The translations under genes and the position numbers were made by a program. From NCBI RefSeq assembly GCF_033807715.1, contig NC_084599.1, positions 27,750,125 to 27,814,124 of the forward strand: 64,000 nucleotides of DNA, given 5' to 3'. The notes beneath the pieces are model-generated. The model had not been told where the DNA came from, ran no database searches, and saw only the letters and a list, made by a program, of their open reading frames with translations. The stretch comes from Cololabis saira. Lineage: Eukaryota; Chordata; Actinopteri; Beloniformes; Belonidae. This document shows, one piece after another, positions 22,472 through 33,725 of the stretch (the first letter of the stretch is position 1; every line of letters begins with the position of its first letter).

Positions 22472-22813
22472 ATAAAGAAGCTAAGGATTCAAATCAGCGA
22501 AGCGGTCGTAGTCGCATAACCTGCCCGTTTTACAACGAGCTGGACCGTGTGTTAGGTGATAAACCCAGCTGAACGCTGGAGAGCAGAGCTGACACTCCGG
22601 GGAGCGGAGCTACCTTTAGCCCAACATACGGCGTGCTGCATGTGACGTCTTTGTTATTGTTCCTCTGCGCATGCGGTTCAGGGCCGCGATGCGTTCACAC
22701 TCGAGTCGGACATAGGACACATTTTAAAAGATAATGTGAACAGCCACACAAAAAAATCGGATATGGGAAAAAATCGGAATTGAGCATTAAGGCCTGCAGT
22801 GTGAACGCAGTCT
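22077..22813. mobile_element. MITE with GTTCACACTGCAG ends carrying rDNA
   Basis: The left end AGGCTACGTTCACACTGCAG is mirrored by CTGCAGTGTGAACGCAGTCT at the right. Inside the left half, GTGTGAACAG and CGGATT/AATCGG words recur in both orientations, typical of hAT-like subterminal repeats. The centre (about 22350-22515) is foreign GC-rich sequence from the ribosomal DNA unit. No transposase is present and the TSD is not clear. Confidence 0.75.
22350..22515 (+). pseudogene. rDNA fragment: ITS2 end and 5' end of 28S rRNA
   Basis: CGACCTCAGATCAGACGAG, then AACCCGCTGAATTTAAGC and ATATTACTAA (22423-22471) match the universal 5' start of large-subunit rRNA. The next bases (AAGAAGCTAAGGATTC, then TCAGCGAAGCGG) follow the 28S text with short gaps. 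The CT-rich GC-rich stretch before it is like ITS2. It is a fragment, not a working rRNA gene. Confidence 0.88.
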
Positions 22814-23389
22814 AAAATCGCCTGAGCATAATGGACAAGTTTTTGATGGGGCTTGTTTGACAGGGAGTTGTTCATGTTTTTAAACACATTTTGCACAAAG
22901 AGGCATTTTTTTTAAAATGTATTGATAGCAATGTTGAATATTGTTACACAGTAAAAAAAAAAAAGAAACCTGTTACGCTGAACATTATTACACTGACAAC
23001 AAAAAATACTGTTACACTAAAAATTTTTAGGGGTGCGCCAAATTATCATAAACCAAAGGGTGTCCCACCAGAAAAGGTTTGGAAACCACTGCTCTAGCTT
23101 AACAAAGCAAAGTGTTGAGGTGTGGCATCCGCTGCAAATCTGAAATGAGAGAAACACAGGGAAACACACAATGGGCACACCAGCCTTTGGAATCTGGAAG
23201 AGAGAAAACAAACGAACAGGCAGAGACACAAACAGCAACCATTTCAGGTCTCTAAAACTGAATCAAGACTAGGCTACTGCGATTATCTGCCCCCCATAAC
23301 TGTGGGGTGAGTATGTAGGTGAGTGAGCAGGTGTGTATGTCTGTGTAACTGTGTGTGTGCAAAGTGAAAAAAAAAAAGGTTTTACTTAA

Positions 23390-23925
23390 ACTGTAACTAT
23401 AGTGGAGGAAGGAGTGCACAACCACGCCACCCAAGAGACCAGAAGGCGACAAGGATGAAACCCGAACCCAGGCCACCAGCAGCCACACGGAAGACGGGAA
23501 GAGGGCGGGAGGAAACCCCCCGCCAGCAAGCCCCGCCCCCTCCCAGCAGACAACAGAGGGAAGTCCCGGGCGATGCCCCCATGACCACGGGAGGAGGCAG
23601 CCAGGAAACCTACGGTGATGGACCAGGACCCAGCCGAGCACCAGCCACCCGGCATGGGCTGAACACGTGTCAAGAGGTCCACACCCTCCAGGCCCACAAC
23701 CCCCACCCGGCGAGAGGCCACCCTGCCTGGGGAAACAGGGCCATCTCGACAGTCGACGCCGGCACCCGCCCCAATGAAAGTGGGAACCCCAGAGCCAAAG
23801 GCGCGCTCAGCTGCAAGGGGGGAAGCGGAGACGGTCACGGAGCGCAGGAACCCCCTGACAAGGAGCCACCCAGACACGCCCAACAGCAAAGAGCCCCAAA
23901 CCCAGGTTAGACAACGGACACCCAT
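23390..23925. other. GC-rich block with open frames on both strands
   Basis: A proline-, glycine- and arginine-rich 151-codon frame (+, 23455) and a 179-codon frame (-, 23386) overlap fully. Neither has a recognised domain. The abrupt composition change and the repeat at its right edge suggest the block is part of a retroelement 5' region rather than a host exon. Sequence from 23096 to 23389 holds nothing recognised. Confidence 0.4.
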
Positions 23926-23929
23926 TCAT

Positions 23930-24075
23930 CCAGCCATCCATCCATTTTCTTTACCCGCCTTATCCTTTGCAGGGTTACGGGGGTCCGCCGGAGCCCATCC
24001 CAGCCAACTACAGTGAGACGCAGGGGCGCACCCTGGACAGGCCGCCAGTTCACTGCAGGACACCCACCCAACAAA
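23930..24075 (-). repeat. Fish LINE/SINE tail-like repeat (CATCCATCCATTTTCT)
   Basis: It opens with ATCCAGCCATCCATCCATTT, then TACCCGCCTTATCC, then GGAGCCCATCCCAGC and CACCCTGGACAGG. This text is frequent in teleost genomes as a short interspersed repeat tail. Strand is inferred from the simple CATC repeat, which usually marks the 3' end. Confidence 0.55.
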
Positions 24076-24240
24076 CACCAAAATAATGACAATCATTCTC
24101 TCACCACTCCCATATTCCCCCTGGAGGCCCGGCACAGCCCAGCAGACCCCCACCCAGGCAGCACGGCAAACCCGGGTCCGGCCATCAGTCCCTCTCATGG
24201 TCCCCCCGCCCCAGGCCGAATGGAACTACATTCCACTTTA

Positions 24241-24667
24241 AATGTATGAGAACTGGAAAATGATAGTGTATAGTCTAAATTAACTTATGTCTACAATTGA
24301 TGACTGACTACCCTCAAACGTGATAGACAGGGTTTAAGCAGCACTGCAGTCTTTGTTGTAGCCAGTAAGAACCAACTCATGCATCTAGAAATGGCTATTC
24401 CACTGTAACATGGCATTTGTTCTTCTAAAAGCGAATGAAACAGCCAATGAGATAATTGTGTTCACTGAAGTTTGCCTGTTTCACTACTTTTTCATTAAAA
24501 TGGTCCCCTGCCCCAGTGTAACTGTGCTGTTGAGTTTGCTTTAAGTGATTAAAGATGACAAAGCCAAACAAAGAGCAATTCTCCTGATCTCAGGCAGTTG
24601 CTATACAACTCCATGTTTTGCTCTGCAGGACTGAATAAGAACTATTACTTTGTTTCCCCACTATAGA
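24241..24667. other. Unassigned AT-rich DNA
   Basis: Nothing recognised between the GC-rich block and the left arm of the foldback element. Confidence 0.5.
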
Positions 24668-27600
24668 CTAGACGGGATGTACCAAAAAGTGAATGTAAGG
24701 AGCATTTATGGGTACAAGTCGGGAACCGGCCTACTTTACATATTTCAAGGGTGCTGAATCCAAAAAAAACGGTACCCGAGCAAAATTTTGAGTTTTTGAC
24801 CTTCTAATTTGCATATCAAAATGGCCGCCAAACTGCCTGTCTTGCTCAGTCGTTGGACCATTTTCCCCAAGTTTTTTTGTAAGTAGGCATTCAAAGATGA
24901 TGAATTAAGTGTCTAGATCTATAGTCTAGGGTCAGAGCAAGGATATAGTGGAGGCTCAGTGCCTTTTTATGTATATATATATGCAAAATACCAACTTTTA
25001 AGGTGAAATTAAGCATTATTTGTGTCATTTTTAAGGCCGACATAAATATTCAGTCAATATCACTCTTAAATGTTCCCAGTGTGTATATGATATGTGATGT
25101 ATTCCATATTACATAATAATCAAGAAAAACACCATTGCAAGTTGTCTGAGAATTCATTTTTTTATGCAAACAAAGCATAATGCTCTTAATTCAAAAATCG
25201 AAAAATTTAAGTGAATAGGGAAAAAAAAACATGAAACTTCCCTTGAACAGTTCTACAGATCAGATCTTGTTTCTGTATATTTTCTTTCATGTTTCTAGCT
25301 GAATTGCTTTGCTTTCATCTGTCTTCTTCTGTAAGTTCCATAGGTCACTTGTTTTGGTAAATTGTTTTTATACCTTTCTAGTTTGCTTGTGTGCCATTTG
25401 TCTTTGGAATTTCATTTTGATTAGTATTTCTTTCTGCAGTCCTTTTCCAAGTTCTTTGGTTACCCATTGCCTTGGTATGCTTGAGGACTACAACTCCACA
25501 TTTAAACAAGGACATTGGTCATCACTCTGACATGTACACATTGCAGTGCATAACAGCCCCGATTTTCGGCATTTGGCTAGGTGGCTGTAGGTGGTTGTAG
25601 GTGGTTGTAGGTGGCTATAGGTGGCTGCAGGTGGCTATAGGTGGCTGCAGGTGGCTGTAGGTGGCTGCAGGTGGCTATAGGTGGCTGCAGGTTGCTGGAG
25701 ATGGCTGTAGGTGGCTGTAGGTGGCTGCAGGTGACTATAGGTGGCTGCAGGTGGCTATAGGTGGCTGCAGGTGGCTGCAGGTGGCTATAGGTGACTATAG
25801 GTGGCTGCAGGTGACTGTAGGTGGCTGCAGGCGGCTATAGGTGGCTGCAGGTGGCTATAGGTGGCTGCAGGTGGCTGGAGGTGGCTGTAGGTGGCTATAG
25901 GTGGCTGCAGGTGGCTATAGGTGGCTGCAGGTGGCTGTAGGTGGCTGCAGGTGGCTATGGGTGACTATAGGTGGCTGAAGGTGGCTATAGGTGGTTGCCG
26001 GTGGCTATAGGTGACTATAGGTGGCTGCAGGTGGCTATAGGTGACTATAGGTGGCTGCAGGTGGCTATAGGTGACTATAGGTGGCTGCAGGTGGCTGTAG
26101 GTGGCTATATGTGGCTGCAGGTGGCTATAGGTGACTATAGGTGGCTGCAGGTGGCTGTAGGTGGCTATATGTGGCTGCAGGGGGCTATAAGTGGCTGCAG
26201 GTTGCTGTAGGTGGCTGCAGGTGGCTATAGGTGGTTACAGGGTGCTATAGGTGGCTGCAGGTTGCTGCAGGTTGCTGTAGGTGGCTGTAGGTGGATGAAG
26301 GTGGCTATAGGTGGTTGCAGGGGGCTATAGGTGGCTGTAGGTGGCTATAGGTGGTTGCAGGGGGCTATAGGTGGCTGCAGGTTGCTATAGGTGGCTGCAG
26401 GTGGCTATAGGTGGCTATAAATGGCTGCAGGTGACTATAGGTGGCTGCAGGTGATTATAGGTGGCTGCAGGTGGCTATAGGTGGCTGCAAGTGGCTATAG
26501 GTGGCTGCAGGTGGCTTCAGGTGACTATATGTGACTATGGGTGGCTGCAGGTGGTTATAGGTGGCTATAGGTGACTATAGGTGGCTGTAGGTGGCTATAG
26601 GTGACTATAGGTGGCTGTAGGTGGCTGTAGGTGACTGCAGGTGACTATAGGTGACTGCAGGTTGCTATAGGTGACTATGGGTGGCTATAGGTGACTATAG
26701 GTGGCTGCAGGTGGCTATAGGTGACTGCAGGTGGCTATAGGTGGCTGCAGGTGGCTATAGGTGGCTGCAGGTGGCTATAGGTGGCTGTAGGTGGCTATAG
26801 GTGACTATAGGTGGCTGCAGGTGGCTATAGGTGGCTGCAGGTGACTATATGTGACTATGGGTGGCTGCAGGGGGTTATAGGTGGCTATAGGTGACTATAG
26901 GTGGCTGTAGGTGACTGCAGGTGGCTATAGGTGACTGCAGGTGGCTATAGGTGGCTGCAGGTGGCTATAAGTGGCTGCAGGTGACTATAGGTGGCTGCAG
27001 GTGGCTATAGGTGACTGCAGGTGGCTATAGGTGACTGCAGGTGGCTATAGGTGGCTATAGATGACTGCAGGTGGCTATAGGTGGCTGCAGGTGGCTATAA
27101 GTGGCTGCAGGTGGCTATAGGTGGCTGCAGGTGACTATAGGTGGCTGCAGGTGACTATAGGTGACTATAGGTGGCTCCAGGTGGCTATAAGTGGCTGCAG
27201 ATGGCTATAGGTGGCTGCAGGTGACTATAGGTGGCTGCAGGTGGTTATAGGTGGCTGTAGGTGGCTATAGGTGGCTGCAGGTGGCTATAGGTGGCTGCAG
27301 GTTGCTGGAGGTGGCTGTAGGTGGATGTAGGTGGCTGCAGGTGACTATAGGTGACTATAGGTGGCTGTAGGTGGCTCCAGGTGGCTATAAGTGGCTGCAG
27401 GTGGCTATAGGTGGCTGCAGGTGACTATAGGTGGCTGCAGGTGGTTATAGGTGGCTGTAGGTGGCTATAGGTGGCTGTAGGTGGCTATAGGTGGCTGTAG
27501 GTGGCTATAGGTGGCTATAGGTGACTGCAGGTGACTGCAGGTGGCTATAGGTGACTGCAGGTGGCTATAGGTGGCTGCAGGTGGCTATAGGTGGCTGCAG

Positions 27601-28452
27601 GTGGCTGCAGGTGGCTATAGGTGGCTGCAGGTGGCTATAGGTGGCTGCAGGTGGCTATAGGTGGCTGCAGGTGACTATAGGTGGCTGCTGGTGGCTATAG
27701 GTGGCTGCAGGTGGCTATAGGTACCAAAGCGTGTGAAACTGTTACGATCCTCTTTGCTGTTAATTCACCTCAGGCAAAGGGTCCTCAGTGATGGGACTGA
27801 CCATGCTATGTACTGATCTAAATATTCAACTTTGTACGTTTCATGGTGGTCTCTTTTTGATTATTTTTCCCTTTTTACATGGGTTTTTAGAGAATTTAGA
27901 GAACAAATGCTTAATTTGAAAAAAAAAACGAAAAAAACAAAAAAAAACATGAAATCTCAGACAACTTGCAATGGATTTTTTTCTTTGTTATCATATAATA
28001 TGGTGTACATCATATGTCATATCAACAGGGAAAATTTCAGAGTAACTTTTATTTAATATTTATGTCGGCCTTAAAAAATGACACAAATAATGCTTAATTT
28101 CACCTTAAAAGTTGGTATTTTGCATATATATATACATAAAAAAGGCACTGAGCCTCCACTATATCCTTGTTTGACCCTTGACTATCGATCTAGAAACTTA
28201 ATTTCCTCATCTTGATTGCCTACTTACAAAAATAAATAGGAGGAAATGGTCCAATAACTGTGCAAGATGGGCAATTTGGCGGCCATTTTAATATGCAAAT
28301 TAGAAGGTCAAAAACTCAAAATTTCACTCGGGTACCGGTTTTTTTGGACTCAGCACCCTTGAAATATGTAAGGTAGGCCGGTTCCCGGCTTGTACCCATA
28401 AATGCTCCTTACTTCTTATAAAAGGCCTTTTTTCTGAAATCCGTCTAGACTA
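24668..28452. mobile_element. Foldback-type DNA element with about 0.5-kb inverted arms
   Basis: The left arm (about 24668-25185) and the right arm (about 27905-28452) are inverse copies. Pairs include AGGAGCATTTATGGGTACAA, TTGACCTTCTAATTTGCATA, GATATAGTGGAGGCTCAGTG and TTGCAAGTTGTCTGAGA with their complements. Outermost bases are CTAGACGG and CCGTCTAG. The arms differ by scattered substitutions and small indels. Between them lie unique AT-rich spacers and a 2.15-kb minisatellite. No ORF encodes a transposase, so it would be mobilised in trans if at all. No clear TSD was found. Confidence 0.85.
25571..27722. repeat. 10-bp minisatellite, about 215 units
   Basis: The basic unit is GTGGCTRYAG with three common forms: GTGGCTGCAG, GTGGCTATAG and GTGACTATAG. 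The first two often alternate, giving a 20-bp higher-order unit. The 10-bp phase is maintained for 2.15 kb with almost no indels. Confidence 0.98.
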
Positions 28453-30777
28453 CTACCCAGCGAAAGCTTTCATGCATTTTTTTTTTAAACAAAACATTCT
28501 AATCTTACTGTCTTGCATTTCAGGTGGAGATGGAGAGTGTTTTGATGAAAATGCAAACATGAATTCATTGTGCAACAGCAAATCAGAAAAATTGGGATGA
28601 CACGGAAATCGCAAATGGAAACAAAACTAACTGATTCTTACATTTACTTGACTTTACTATCTTTGCAGACAGTACAAATCCTCTCTCTCTCTTTCTCCCT
28701 GCAGTCGAATCCCAAGATGTGCAATGGTTCAGGGTCATCCTTTTCACGTTTACATGTCTTGTGCAGATCTGCTGCAACAAAGATGATATGCAGTTGGGCA
28801 AATATAGCATAAACTTTACAACGACAGTTCTGTCATACATAAAGACTTCACTAACATGTTTGCACCACGTTCAGTCAATGGGTGTGTAAAAATGTAATAC
28901 ATTTTATCAGAACTGTCACAACTTCTTCACCTTTGAAACTAGCATCACATTTCTGAAGACCGTCATAACCACAGGCTTTCTGACCACAAAATGTATCGTT
29001 TTGAAAGCATTTGATTAATAATGAGACCTTTTAACAGCATTGTTTTTTGCAGCATGTAAATGAAGAGTGATCTGTACTTTGAGTGACTTTCTAACCTTGC
29101 TTTAGTTTTACTAAGCTTTTTACGAATACTTTCTTAATCACCCGTTCAATCACAATAATACAAAGATGAACGCATCTGTTTTTCATGGAACAGAGATTTT
29201 ACCAAAAAGAAATTATCATGAATAATTTTCAAAAGCACAGAATACTTTGTAACCTTCTTTGCTTTGTCGTTCTGGAGCTATGCTTACTTGAGTCCCACCA
29301 GGGAAAAGTGGAACACCATTGTGTGAACTGACTAAGATTTTCCTGTAAATAATGGAGCCCTTTGAACCAGCCACTCCCCACCCCACATCTACTTAACACG
29401 TTGTCTCCTCACAGCTTGTGGCTTGTGGTTCAACTACAGGTCACTGTCTCATCCCACTCCATCATTTCCCTCATTAGTGTAAAATCTCATTGATAACCAC
29501 TAATATCCAACAAACGAGGAGACAGGCTTGCTCTAATCCTGGGATTAGAGAGCTGAAAAAGAGAAATGAAATAATAATAATTACATCTGACTTTATTGAC
29601 AATCTTTTTTTCAGCTGCCTTTTTGACTTCTCTGTTTGTAAGTAAATGTAAAATGGGATAATTTGAAAATATATGTCTTGTGTTATTAATTGCATAAACT
29701 CATTAGCTTTGTGTGCTAAAACCCACGTACCTACCTGCAACTTTAAAATACTGTGATTATTTACTGAAGTCCTAATGAAACCAAAATAATGATAAAAATA
29801 TTTTTAAAAAGCATCTATCGGGAAACTGGTGTCTTCTCTCTGTTTCTACAAGGCATTTTGGATTAGAAAGTGCCTTAATCATGCAGTCTACACTAAGCTT
29901 GTTTTATTACCTCAGTGCCCATCGGGTTTTATTACACTTGACTGGAAACATAGCAAATCAGCTTAATACATAGATGCTCGGAGTGGCCAAAACATTACAC
30001 ATTCCTGTCAAATATATACAGAGAACTCTTTTAGATCAGAATTGTTTTAGATCATCTTATGGAGGCTCACTCAGATCAGGATCTGGGACGTTTGTAGGCT
30101 GGGTCGGCACATTTGGCTCGCTGTTGTTTGTAAAGCCATTGGGCAGTAGTTTATGTGGTGCACTGGGATACATTACCCAGATGGAGGACTTGAAGTCAGG
30201 GAGGGCCATTAGGATGGAGGCAGCAATTTGTCTCCAGATTTGGTGTGCCAAAGTAACATCTGGATGAATGCTGATATCCAAGGTTTCTCAGCAGAACATT
30301 AACTTATAAAAAAATGATGAACTTAATTTAGTCAACCTGTCAGTGGCTTTAATGTTGGAGCTTATTGATCTGTAATTGTCTGTTAACAATTTAACCCTAT
30401 GAAGACAGACGTATCTTATTTGATACATGCATTTCAGAGACCTTTGTAGCATCATCTAAATCAAAAAAATAAAATAAAATACATACAAACCAAAAAAATA
30501 ATTAAAAAAAGAAATAAAGTATACGTAAATGTACCTAATGTATTCATAATAAGGAAAATAACTATTTAGAAATATAGTTCAAATATGAAATTTGAATTGT
30601 TTTTGATTGCAATATATAATTCAACACTTCAAATAGAAATAGATCTTTGATTTTTCTGTGTTATTTCATACAAAAAAACATTAAAGGGTTAAATGCACAA
30701 AATTTATGTCAACTGCATATGAATATTATAATATTCTAAATGTTTGATCATTTTGAGGTCAAATTTAAATAAAAACA
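28453..30777. other. Unassigned DNA, no gene recognised
   Basis: Only short frames occur. A pair of overlapping frames at 29974-30281 (97 codons on +, 74 on -) has no recognised domain. The rest is AT-rich with no visible transposon ends. Confidence 0.5.
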
Positions 30778-30778
30778 T

Positions 30779-31116
30779 TTAAAGGAGCTTGAGGCTGGAT
30801 TTATGAAAAAAAATTGTATACGTTTTAATTCTTCTAGTAATAATGTCAGATGAAGCGTTCCAAACCAAAAAGAGTGAGCCCTCTAGTATATCTGTCCGTT
30901 GGCTTGAACAGGCTGTGTGCTGCAAAATGTGCTGCGAGGCTCGGGCCGCTTTTCCCGCGCTGCCCCGCGGATGAGACGTCACATGACGCTGCATGCGCGT
31001 TCTCCCCGTTCTCCCGTGCCGGCTTCGCTGTTGGCTGCAGTACCCCCGACGGCCGTCGTGGCGAAGGGTGGCGCTAGAGAGTCTCATTTCTTAAAAGGAG
31101 CCTCTTGCTCCTTTAA
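30779..31116. mobile_element. Short DNA transposon (TTTAAAGGAGC ends)
   Basis: The left end TTAAAGGAGCTTGAGGCT is inverted at the right as AGCCTCTTGCTCCTTTAA. The interior changes from AT-rich to strongly GC- and CpG-rich at 30930-31070. There is no transposase. Length about 338 bp. Confidence 0.75.
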
Positions 31117-31931
31117 AGTATTACTTATTTTAAAGACAATGTTTGACTAAAGATTTAATATTTAAGAAGCACAACTTTTTAAAAGTGTTGCATTGCAGTG
31201 TATATTTGATATCAACCATATGATTAAAGAAATGCCAGCTGCTTCAGGCTTAGGAGGCAGGGTGATGCAGTTTACCATCTACGTGTGTGTACACACCCAG
31301 AGATGCTCCCTAATTTGGTATTAAACCAATATCCAACAAAATGTACCAGCAAGGTATACAAATACATATGTGATGTATCCAAAAACCATGAATGTTTTTG
31401 AAAAATTATATGGATTAGATTTACAAATCTATAAATAAAACACCTTAAAAACATACTCAAGATATAATATGGACTGGCCTCCTAGAAATGAGTGCATGCT
31501 CACATTCAAACAGATTACCTCTTCATTCATTCCTTCTTTCCTTCTTTCCCTTTCTTTTACACACCTCTGAGGCATAATCAGCCTCTCTAATCCATTCCTT
31601 ACATTCTCCTGCTTCCTTCTCTGTTTGGCCCGTAGCGTCCACTGCCCTAGCTGTTGACAGCACTGCTGTTTTCCTCAGGAACCCCCACCCCCCAACAGCC
31701 ATAGCAGGGAAATGGAAAAGAAAAAGATGACTCCCCATGGCACTTCCATGTAGAAGTCCTCATATTTTGTTCCCCCCTCAAATAAGATGGGCCTCTTTTG
31801 TCAGCTTTTATTTGGTAAATGTCGTTGAACAAAACAACTAAGTTCCCCCAGATTACTGCCTTTGGAGTGGAGCTATTTCTAGAAACAGATGGCACTCCAT
31901 AACAGTTAAAAAGACACTACGCACGCGCACG

Positions 31932-31933
<2 letters not shown>
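31117..31933. other. Unassigned DNA
   Basis: Short CTTT-rich patch at 31530-31560; nothing else recognised. Confidence 0.45.

Positions 31934-32001
<68 letters not shown>
31934..32001. repeat. (GT)n microsatellite
   Basis: About 33 GT units preceded by CACGCGCACGCAT. Confidence 0.97.
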
Positions 32002-32003
<2 letters not shown>

Positions 32004-32089
32004 CACTAAACTTACTTCTGGATCCAACATACAACCCAGAAGATAGCCTTATTTGTAATGGAACACAATTATTTTATTTTTTTTAGGTC

Positions 32090-33725
32090 AGAAAAGGTAT
32101 TCAAAAAAGCTTCAAATTGATTAAAGTGAATACTATTTCATTTTTAGTTGTAAATCCTTCACTTGCAATAACAGCATCAAGCCTGGGACCCACTGACATC
32201 ACCAGACTTGTATTCTTCATTTATGTTGCTCTTCCATGCTTTCAGTGCAGCCTCTCCCAGTTGTTTGTTTTGCAGGCTTAGTACAGCCAGTCTCCTCTTT
32301 AGTAGGTCAAATGCATGATCCATAGGACTTAAGTCTAGAGATTGACTTGGTCAGTCTAAAACCATCAACGTCTTTACCCTTGATGAGCCCCTTTGTTGTT
32401 TTGGCAGTGTGCAGGTCATTATCTTGCAGCATGATGCAGGATCTCCCAACCACTTTCTTTGCATCTTTCTTTAAATTGGCAGAAAGAATTTTTCTGGAGA
32501 CTTCTGAGTTCATTTTTTTGCACCATCAATGAAGATTAATGAGCCTGTTCCAGAGGAAGTCATGAAAGCCCAATCCATAAAGTTTGCTTCACTGTATTTC
32601 ACAGATGAGCTTGTATGTTTTGGATCATGAGCAGATCATTTGTTTTCTCCAAACTTAGACCCTTCCTTTACTATGGTGAAGGTTATTTATTTCTCCTTAG
32701 CGGATAAAACTCTATCCCAGAATTTTAGTCTCTACTTTTTTCCAGTTTGTCCATCCGTCTTCTTGCTCATGAGTGGTTTGTCTGGAATGTGATATCGTTA
32801 CTTCTGCCCATACCTGTCAAGGATTGACTTGGATTTAAAAATAAGGGAAATTTTCCACCACCCACTCTCCCACCAGCCCGACCGAGTTCCAGTATTACAT
32901 TTCAAACCAGGTTTACAAGAAACTCAAATATAAACTTTTCAACCACTTACAGACAACAATTATGTGCTCAGAATCTGATAGGTCAACCTTTGTTGACACT
33001 GAAATGTTGTGGACATTCATATGTATGTAATTTATATGATATAGCCTAAATGAAAACGCAAAAGTGAAATAAGGCATATTTATTCATTTTAAATATTTTC
33101 AGTTTATATACACATTGATTGTCTTCAAGTGAAACATTTATATTTTCTTTTAATTTGTCATTTTCACACATGTGGTTCTCTGAAATTCATGACTGATTAC
33201 ACAGAGGCATGTTTCTGTGCCTCTAGCCGCGCTTTGGCTGCTGACAGACATCGTTCCTTCCCCCGTGAGAGACACATGTGCAGTTAAACATCTTTCAGAA
33301 TGTGTAACTGTACCCCATCCTGCTCCTCTTTAGGAAATCCAGTATCCCATTTTTAGAGATATTTACATGAATCCTTCGCTTTTTTGGCAGAAATGTTTCT
33401 CTCTCGTTACATCCATCCAATCTCCCTGATTTGTTGTTCCGAGTTTGCTCCCGTTGTCGACACTGACCTCGCGAGAACTGCCACCCGGGCTACAGCAGGT
33501 AGCAGTTGTCGCGAGGCCAGTGACAATTCTATTTGGAGAGGCACAGGAATGCTTTTTAAAACTTATTATATTATAAAACGGGAAATTTAATACGGGAGGA
33601 CGGTGGGAAAGAGGGGTAAAAAACTGTAGTTTCCAGGCCAAAACGGGAGACTTGACAGGTATGCTTCCGCCCACAGGGGGCTGGAGTTGATGGGACTAAC
33701 AGTTGTTTTAGGGTCCTTTTTTAAA
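32090..33725 (-). pseudogene. Tc1-like transposase gene, split by a hAT insertion
   Basis: On the minus strand the frames read SAHDPKHTSSSVK, GTGSLIFIDG, MNSEVSRKILSANLKK and QDNDLHTAKTTK, the central blocks of a Tc1 transposase around the second catalytic Asp. A C-terminal piece reads GPRLDAVIASEG-like near 32150-32200. The catalytic Glu block is mutated, and frameshifts and stops are frequent. The 5' portion continues at 33672-33725, beyond the hAT insertion, and then stops. This is a different Tc1 subfamily from the copy at 10255. Confidence 0.8.
32809..33663. mobile_element. hAT element inserted in the second Tc1 copy
   Basis: It begins CATACCTGTCAAG and ends CTTGACAGGTATG, perfect 13-bp inverted ends. 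CTTCTGCC (32801-32808) and CTTCCGCC (33664-33671) form an 8-bp duplication with one mismatch. CCCGTTTT/AAAACGGGA words lie just inside the right end. No transposase ORF. Its 32875-33070 interval resembles 11105-11280 in the other hAT element. Confidence 0.9.

Larger units (their letters stand above)
21540..23091 (+). pseudogene. Decayed hAT element with ZMYM/TTF-type N-terminal remnant
   Basis: At 21612-21700 the frame reads MKRSYSSGTEKQKGKKGG, like the basic N-terminus of hAT transposases related to ZMYM/TTF-finger proteins. At 22040-22070 and 23020-23091 the text ends in GGTTTGGAAACCACTGCTCT, a CAGTGGTTTCCAAACC-type hAT terminus in inverse orientation. No catalytic domain survives. A separate MITE (22077-22813) sits inside. 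The left terminus was not found. Confidence 0.5.

Noticed and set aside
22423..22515. A functional rRNA gene
   Set aside because: Only the first part of 28S is present, with gaps, inside a MITE.
23386..23925. Overlapping GC-rich frames on both strands as a host exon
   Set aside because: No domain, no splice context and low-complexity composition; more consistent with a repeat-derived block.
25571..27722. CRISPR-like array
   Set aside because: Units are only 10 bp with no unique spacers; it is a minisatellite in eukaryotic DNA.
29974..30281. Possible host exon on either strand
   Set aside because: Two overlapping frames, no recognised motif and no clear splice sites; kept only as unassigned.
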